Assembly: GCA_914767715.1 (NCBI GenBank)
Contig: OU612071.1
Location: 16,736,948 to 16,800,947, forward strand
Reading direction: 5' to 3'
DNA: 64,000 nucleotides
Origin: Membranipora membranacea
Lineage: Eukaryota > Bryozoa > Gymnolaemata > Cheilostomatida > Membraniporidae
A model generated the notes under the pieces. It was given only the letters and a program-made list of their open reading frames with translations. It was not told the origin of the DNA and ran no database searches. Below, piece by piece: positions 57,535-64,000 of the stretch; position 1 is the stretch's first letter, and each line of letters starts with the position of its first letter. A program made the position numbers and the translations under genes.

Positions 57535-60024
57535 GCGTCTTTGTTATTCCTTGGTGTCGTTAGTGAATTGTGGTAAAATTCAGTCATAATTATAGGTCGC
57601 TGTTCAACATGCTTGACTGATTTTTATTGTGATAAAATATTATTGCCATCTTTAGTATCATTATTTTACAAATTTGTTTACCTGACTGACACAAACAACT
57701 ATTCATGCATAACTCATGTAAATCACAACCTCATTGGTATCACATGATTTATTGGTTGGATGAATAAAGTTTATATTCTTATTATTGTCCAGACATGTGC
57801 GACCAGAGAACAAACCTTAAGATTCAGGAAAATGTAAACAGAATGTCACTGCATCTGAAGAGCTAAGCTGGCAAACATGGTACTCAGTGTGCAGGCTATA
57901 AGTGAGATAATGGAGAGAGGCTTCTCTCATGGCAGGATTATAACAACACCTCGAAGGTGAGGGCTCATTGATGAGCATCTCTCACAGCAACAGGTTACAC
58001 TTAAAAAAGCCATGCGAAAATTACCTGAGGGCAGTCTACATCTCCTAATAATGTGTTGACATGCAAACGGGTAAAAGTAGGTTTCTGTGTATTATCTGCA
58101 CCAAAGTTGCGTTCCAATAGCATATTTATTATTAAAACATGCTCTACATCATCATAAGATTTATCTGATTTCATCTCACTGATACATGAGGTAACTGAAA
58201 GGACAGTGAGTGTTGATTCATTGTCTTACTGAGAGTGTGACTTCAGCTGGCATTATTTGGTGGTATTATAATGTAAAATAGTTGAAATTGGGCGAGCATA
58301 ACATTGATGCTGACAGAGACCATACCCAGGTCTATTGTGAGCCAACTTGCCCAATGCCTGTTATTTATAAAGTCAACTGCATAAAACAGTGAAAATCGTA
58401 GAATTTCAGAGAAAATACCAATGATATCAGTAGCTTTTCAGAAAACACTGCATGTGAGTGTGAAATTTCTCAAACTTCAACAAAAAACTGATAGACTTTA
58501 CCTTAGGACAACACTGTTAGCCAGAGAGATATTCAACAAATGCCATGTACCAATGAGAAGGATCATAGAATGCCTCGAGAGGTGTCACATGGAGTCGGCT
58601 ATGAGTACGGACTGAAATAATATCAAGAGGGCAATATAACTTTCCATAAAACGAGGCAACAAAGTGTTAAAAGTTACAATTCTTACAAAGAGTTTAAGTT
58701 AAAAAGTTACAAAGAGTTTTATAAGTGATGACTTTTAGTATTCAAGTATGCAACAATATCCAGAGAACTCTCAAGAGAGTTCAGACTATGAGCTGAATGC
58801 CTAAAATTATCTTGCTTGTAGCCTCCATGAAATTTCTAAATGCTATCGTAAATAAATTATCTCTAGAGTAAACACAGAAGCCAGTCTAGGATACAGACAG
58901 ACAGAAGTTATTTGCTGGATTGTGACGCTACCAATGCTGTAAATTAGAAGTTGGTGGAGATGTTCAGCAGATAAAGTTAATGCTTTGCAGATCACATATA
59001 TAGAATTTAAAGTTTGCTTTGTTGCGCTTGCCATGTCATTGTGACCTGTATGAGTTATAAGGAAGATGGAGAGTGAATCATTTTCACAGTGTGAGTTATA
59101 CAGCATGGCATCAACATTCAAGCCATTCATGGCTGCTATAAAACTGAGAATATACTCAAAAGCTCCTATTTATGCTTCAAACATCCAGATATTGTGCAGT
59201 CAGGGAGACAATTGCTTATAATAAAAGCCAGACTCTTTTTACAAAGCAATATGATACATGAAGCTATAAAATATTTGTTGTAAATATATATTTTGTATAA
59301 ATATAGTATATGGCACACTATAATATAAAATAGCCTGCAGTTGAAATTCGAGTCTCTTGATAAAACCATTGTAATAGCATGTCATGGAAAATGATAGTCT
59401 TCGTATATAATCACAGAAGCTGCAGATATAAAGTGAGGATTACTTCTAAAAATAAAAATAAATCCTTGGGTTTTTAAGCATGGTGACTCATGAAAAGGCA
59501 TCTTTGATTAATTTGACTTAGAGGGATACAAGTACCCTGATAACCATTGCTATTGGTAATGTAAATGACACACATTAAATTTGGAATAATTTTAACACCT
59601 CTGCGTTATAAAATGATAAGAGATAATCAATGAGTTGCAGCAGCACCAAGTGATAATATCTACTTTGCAATCATCAATTACATCATATAGTACAGTTGTG
59701 GGAGTGGTTAAGATATACGAGTTACTAGAATGAAAACTGCGTAGTGGATAAAACTGGTGCTCCCTCTTGACTACATGTCTATATTTATGAAGAACATAGT
59801 GCAATTTCCCAAAATATCAGATATTTGTCTTCAGACAAATGATGATTTGCCTTTTAGCTTTACTTAGTGATCAGAGAATATTTACAATACGTCCGTTCTG
59901 TAATATCATTGATAGAGAAACACCCCCTATTTTACATCTATGGGTAATATACACACTTCTATGTAAACTGAACATCAGGTCTTCATGACTTCCTGATATA
60001 CTGATCTGCCCTGTTGTAGCTGAT
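57535..60024. other. Mostly non-coding; one unidentified minus open stretch
   Basis: Sequence between the RTE element and the 3' end of the caspase gene. On the minus strand, 58,843-59,160 is open and reads IGAFEYILSFIAAMNGLNVD, then NDSLSIFLITHTGHNDMASA and KALTLSAEHLHQLL. It looks protein-like, but no family is recognised and its C-terminal part becomes low quality. It may be an exon of another gene or a decayed relative of the caspase neighbourhood. Nothing else is supported. Confidence 0.35.
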
Positions 60025-63000
60025 TCAGTGAAAGTTAGGGAAGAGATAGACAGTCCTGTCCCCTGTAAACGTACAGTTGATATCTGGTATCTGTCCCTTT
60101 GGTTTAGTTTTATCAACACACTTTTCTAAACTCTTCAGTTCAACCTGAGCACAAACCTGGAAAAAAGTGAAATAGTTCTTAATACAGGTGAACGGATACT
60201 AATATGGTTACTAGCTTTGATAGAAAATTCGTAGGTTTGGTTGACTTAGATCACACAAATTTCACTTTTACTAGATAAAGAGAGAAACATAAGAGTGAGC
60301 CAAATAGTAGATTTCTTACTGACTGAGGTCTTGTCTTACGCCAGGTATGATTATATTTGATCAATTTCTTTAATTTCAATAACTAATATTAGTAAGAGGC
60401 GGGACTCTTGAACAAGATGAACTACCTTTGGTGATGCTCAACAGAACAACCACTTTTACAGTAAAGTAAAAAAAGCCCAAACAAAGCCGGACAAACATCT
60501 TCAAATTAACAATTATTGTTATCATCTTTGGTCAGGATGAGCCTTTCACATATCTTACATATTCAGCCAGCTGCCTCAGGTCAGCACAATGCCCGTATCT
60601 ACTGAACATAATGACTATAGCTCTGACTAGCCAGGAACCATTTCTGTGATGTCTCATCGATCCAAATTCTAAGGATATTTAGAGAATTTGTAAAATACAA
60701 CATTTAAAGGTTAATGAAGACAGGTACATGTACATCACTTGTAACCTCATCTGGATACTTAACCTGAGAAGGTAAAAAGAAATTTTGTAATCATGCTTGT
60801 TCTGTTGACGGAAGCCAACAAATTATGGGTGTCCTTATGATTTCTTCTGAACATAATTACAATCTATCGTTGGAACATATCAGGGTACATTATGATACAA
60901 TAGCTGAAAACAACTTGCAACTGATATCAATAACAATTTTACTTCAATTTACTCCTCACCTGGTAGACTGGACTTCAGCACAAGAAAATGTGACTGGCTC
61001 AGAGACAGGTTTTGATCCTCAGTTGCATCATAGTTTGGCAAATTGCCAGCATCCCTGAACTCATTATCAGAGGTGCTCAGCTTTATTCGCTTCTTTGGAA
61101 TTGCAGGCTTCATTCTCGCCTCACCTCCGGCAGCAGAAATGTTATCCGTTAGTCCTAAGAGATAATGAACCAAGTGAAAGAAAGACCTAGCATATAGGCT
61201 GTTGATACCATCGACTTAATAATAAACCTAGAGAGGACACTGTATGGAGCATTAGCATTCAGGCACGTTGTGGGCGACGTAAAGACAATTTTTGGCGACG
61301 TAACGATTTTTGAAAGAGTAGAAGCAATGATGCTATCATTGATTTACTGGCCAAAATCCGGGTTTTGTGTCGATAGCTTGATCAATTTTGATAGGATTTT
61401 GGGTTTGAAAATCACAATAGATTAAGCAGCTCGTCCTAAACAGTTTGATACTAATTTATGGCAAAATATCTTTCAGAAATTTCAAATTCAAAATCCGATC
61501 AAAATTGATCGACTTACGAACAAAAATCCTAGACTATGGACAGTAACACAATGATAGCATCGATGCTTAAACAACTTCCAATGACGTTACTTCGCCCCAC
61601 AATTAAGTACCTCGCTTCAGCTGTGTGTAGTGTCCTGTCTAGGTTAATTATTAAGTCTATGGTTTATAGCCGCTACGCAGAAACAATAATTTATCTGACT
61701 CATCCTCACACATCTTGAAATCTTTTCAGTTATATAACTTCGAGTCTATGCCATACAGCATTTAACCAATACTGTTACACATACACACATGTGACGGTGA
61801 ATATGAATCCGGTCAATTCAGATTTCTTCCTAATTCAGAAAGTTGCAAGACTGACTCTAACTAGAGTAACACAGCTTTTTTATATTTCATCAAAACTGTC
61901 GATGACCTACATGAGTAGTTATAGAATATGGTGAAAGTCAGAGAAAATCTGCAAAATGCATATCAATTGCTGTAAATGCGACTCACTCAGCTTTTTCAGA
62001 CACAAACATTTAGTACACTATCATCAGAAATAAGGGACCAATACCTACCTACCAATAGAGATATAATATCTTACCGTCAGAACATGACTGTACAACCACC
62101 AGTTTCGGCTTATGAGCCATTGCAGGAAACTTTGTACCACCAAGAAGACCATAAATATCATGGAGGCAAACACTCCAATCGTCATTACCATGAATGAGAC
62201 CGTCAGTACCATGTGACATGATGGCCAACACAAACATACCATAAATGATATGCTCTGGTCTCTTAGTCTCAGCTATGATGGTATCACAGATGTCCTAAAG
62301 CATACAAATCTTGATATTAGTAAAAGAATGCTGCTACCAACACTTCAACAAATTTTAATTTTAAATAAAAAATATAATAATATGTTAAATCCTCAACATT
62401 CATGTAATCAACAAATTACCTATAATTTACACATATTTATTAGGTCAACCTTGCTAATCTGAAGCAATCAATTCATCATTATTATTGATTGGTAGAAATA
62501 AAATGTGACAGTCATAAGTTTCAAACCATATTATGGATTATAAAATCTAAGGTTTCACAGCGTGTTCATAAATGTTTCAAGAAAAGACCTCTTCCACTGA
62601 TATTTATTTTTCCCTCACATCTATGTTTAGGATTACTTAGATATCTTCTTACCTTGGCAGTATAATCTTTATGTTCGCCAACCACATCAAAGTGGAATCT
62701 CTCAAACATTATTTTGAGATTATTGAAGTCTTGCTCAGAGCCAGGACGTGGAGAGCTAGAATAAGCATTTGACACTATGAGTACTCTACCTCTGATTCCT
62801 TCACTCATCAGGTACACCTGTGTAAAACGGGAGAAGAATCTGACCTAAATTTTACACAGTAGGCATGCAATACTTCTTCATACTAATAAAGACTAAAACG
62901 AAGTGATAACAGGCAGTATAGATAGCTCACATTCAACTCATGTCCAATAATTATTATGTATGCGATGCTAGATTCGATAATGATTCCGTTATTAATATAT

Positions 63001-64000
63001 TTTGGATAACACCTTGTCGTCATTAGGAAACAGGTGCTTGATATAATCAGGCGTTGCGTGAGGAACGAGATCGATGTTATCCAAAGCTGTGTCATCCATT
63101 AGAATGTCGAGAGTACGGAATGGATCCGAACCATGTCCATCATATCCAGCCTGGTTAGACTGCTGTAGCCCCAAATCTGTTGGGACTGCGATGAATCCTC
63201 CACCTACAGAAATTTATAACATGCATAAATTTCTTAGGAGAAAGCAAATATTAAGATTCTATAAACGGCGTAGTTCCGGTTGGACCAAGATGTCAGTCGA
63301 ATGCATAAAATTTAGGTATCTTATTGATGAAATTCACAGCCAATAGCTTTGTGTCTTCACACCGGAATAATCTGGGAGATTACAAACTGGTATAAAAATA
63401 CTACCTGCTGTTTCTCCACTCAACAGAGACAAATGAGTTTCTCGGTAGCTTCTCAACTCAACAATTCTCTCAGGGGATAAGTTCTTGCCTGGAATGAATC
63501 AATAAGAGCTCCAATCTAGGAAGAAGAAAGGTTTACAACAAGATTTTCAGTTAGATCAATTTTCGCTTCATTAATCTTCCACAAACACTTTGCGCCTACA
63601 GATCTAATTTCACTCACATGGTTTCAGAAAAACTGCTGGAACATCGGCACCATCTACAAGACAGTGAAGTTTGTCATTCTCGTCGCATTCCATCTCATCA
63701 GAGAGCATCCATCTTGGGTTGTGAACCATATGAGGTCTCAATTGCTGGGTGAGCAGGCAGCTTCCGCAGCAAAACATGACAGCAGGGTGAGTGCCTTTCC
63801 ACGTACTCTTCATGTAGGTAAGAAGGTTTTCTAAGCACATCCTCATCCTCCCCCATGATCGACAGAGGTCATGTACAGAGGTTGACACTTGAAGAGTGAC
63901 TCTTGCTTCATGGTAGTGGTGAATGAAATGTGTGGTTGATCCTCCATGGAAAATCTTTGCGCCATTCCTGGCCACTGTACATTTGTCATCAGGACTTCTT
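60025..64000 (-). CDS. Caspase fused to a COR-like region, partial at N-terminus
   Basis: Eight exons join in phase with GT-AG sites: 64,000-63,618 (open to the window edge), 63,488-63,405, 63,203-63,013, 62,817-62,653, 62,294-62,075, 61,154-60,960, 60,668-60,559 and 60,156-60,025 (TGA stop), giving 492 visible residues. Residues 220-347 form caspase p20: IRGRVLIVSNAY, RPGSEQD (substrate-pocket Arg243), LAIMSHGTDG (catalytic His302), VVVQSCSDG (catalytic Cys345). A linker (348-400) contains PKKRIK and several Asp residues that could be processing sites. Residues 401-492 form p10: FLVLKSSLP, MRHHRNGSWLV (Arg418) and C-terminal GQIPDINCTF and RTVYLFPNFH. Residues 1-128 resemble the C-terminal end of ROCO COR domains (a beta-rich stretch, PAVMFCCGSC, VDGADVPAVFLKP). 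Predicted cytosolic cysteine protease. The pentapeptide QSCSD departs from the usual QACxG, and Met replaces the common Trp before Arg418. Confidence 0.85.
61213..61657. mobile_element. Foldback MITE in a caspase intron
   Basis: 445 bp with inverted ends GACTTAATAATTAACCTAGA (left variant GACTTAATAATAAACCTAGA) continuing through AGGACACT. Further inverted matches occur inside (a GCGACGTAACG-like motif, then AATGATGCTATCATTG and its counterpart). It lies within the 919-bp intron between the exons ending at 62,075 and starting at 61,154. No clear TSD was identified, and the gene's splice sites are untouched. Confidence 0.75.

Noticed and set aside
58843-59130. Second, degenerate caspase p20 exon
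   Set aside because: A hydrophobic strand followed by THTG loosely recalls the SHG motif, but no Cys pentapeptide or other caspase landmark follows. The resemblance is too weak to call.

Overview
This is a eukaryotic window, most likely from an invertebrate animal genome. The DNA is AT-rich, genes have GT-AG introns, and most of the sequence is transposable elements in several states of decay. Nothing prokaryotic is present: no operons, CRISPR arrays or rRNA. Repeat content, a caspase gene and a probable ROCO-type COR segment suggest an early-branching metazoan such as a sponge or cnidarian, but the sequence does not fix the taxon.

Layout. 1-25 kb is a mosaic of old duplications. Block A (5.54-7.24 kb) recurs at 15.0-18.9 kb, and block B (10.95-14.35 kb) recurs at 21.17-24.86 kb. 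Shared repeats lie between them. The duplicate pairs act as natural empty/filled sites, exposing a hAT-like insertion (16.9-18.65 kb) and a SINE insertion (21.95-22.18 kb). A short repeat family with a U2 snRNA-like 5' end occurs seven times across the window. 25.2-30.3 kb is a degraded Tx1/L1-like LINE on the minus strand with tandem 5' monomers. 31.4-38.7 kb is a 7.3-kb P-type element with an 8-bp target-site duplication (TSD) and THAP/transposase remnants. A CR1-like LINE fragment and a 2.3-kb element with a 9-bp TSD are nested inside it. 38.8-39.5 kb is an open repetitive Lys/Glu/Gln-rich segment. 41-46 kb holds another SINE, two foldback MITEs and small tandem repeats. 47.14-57.52 kb is an RTE-type LINE (18-bp TSD) split by a 7.42-kb element with long inverted ends, a probable 4-bp TSD and many repeated subterminal motifs.

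The one convincing host gene is at the right edge. It is an eight-exon minus-strand gene (60,025 to beyond 64,000) whose exons join in phase into a caspase with complete p20 and p10 subunits. The region N-terminal to the caspase resembles the C-terminal end of a ROCO COR domain. The gene continues past the window, so its N-terminus is unseen. A foldback MITE sits in one of its introns.

Main points for follow-up: the probable COR-caspase fusion with an unusual QSCSD active-site motif, the U2-headed SINE family with clean TSDs, and the 7.42-kb inverted-repeat element of uncertain superfamily.
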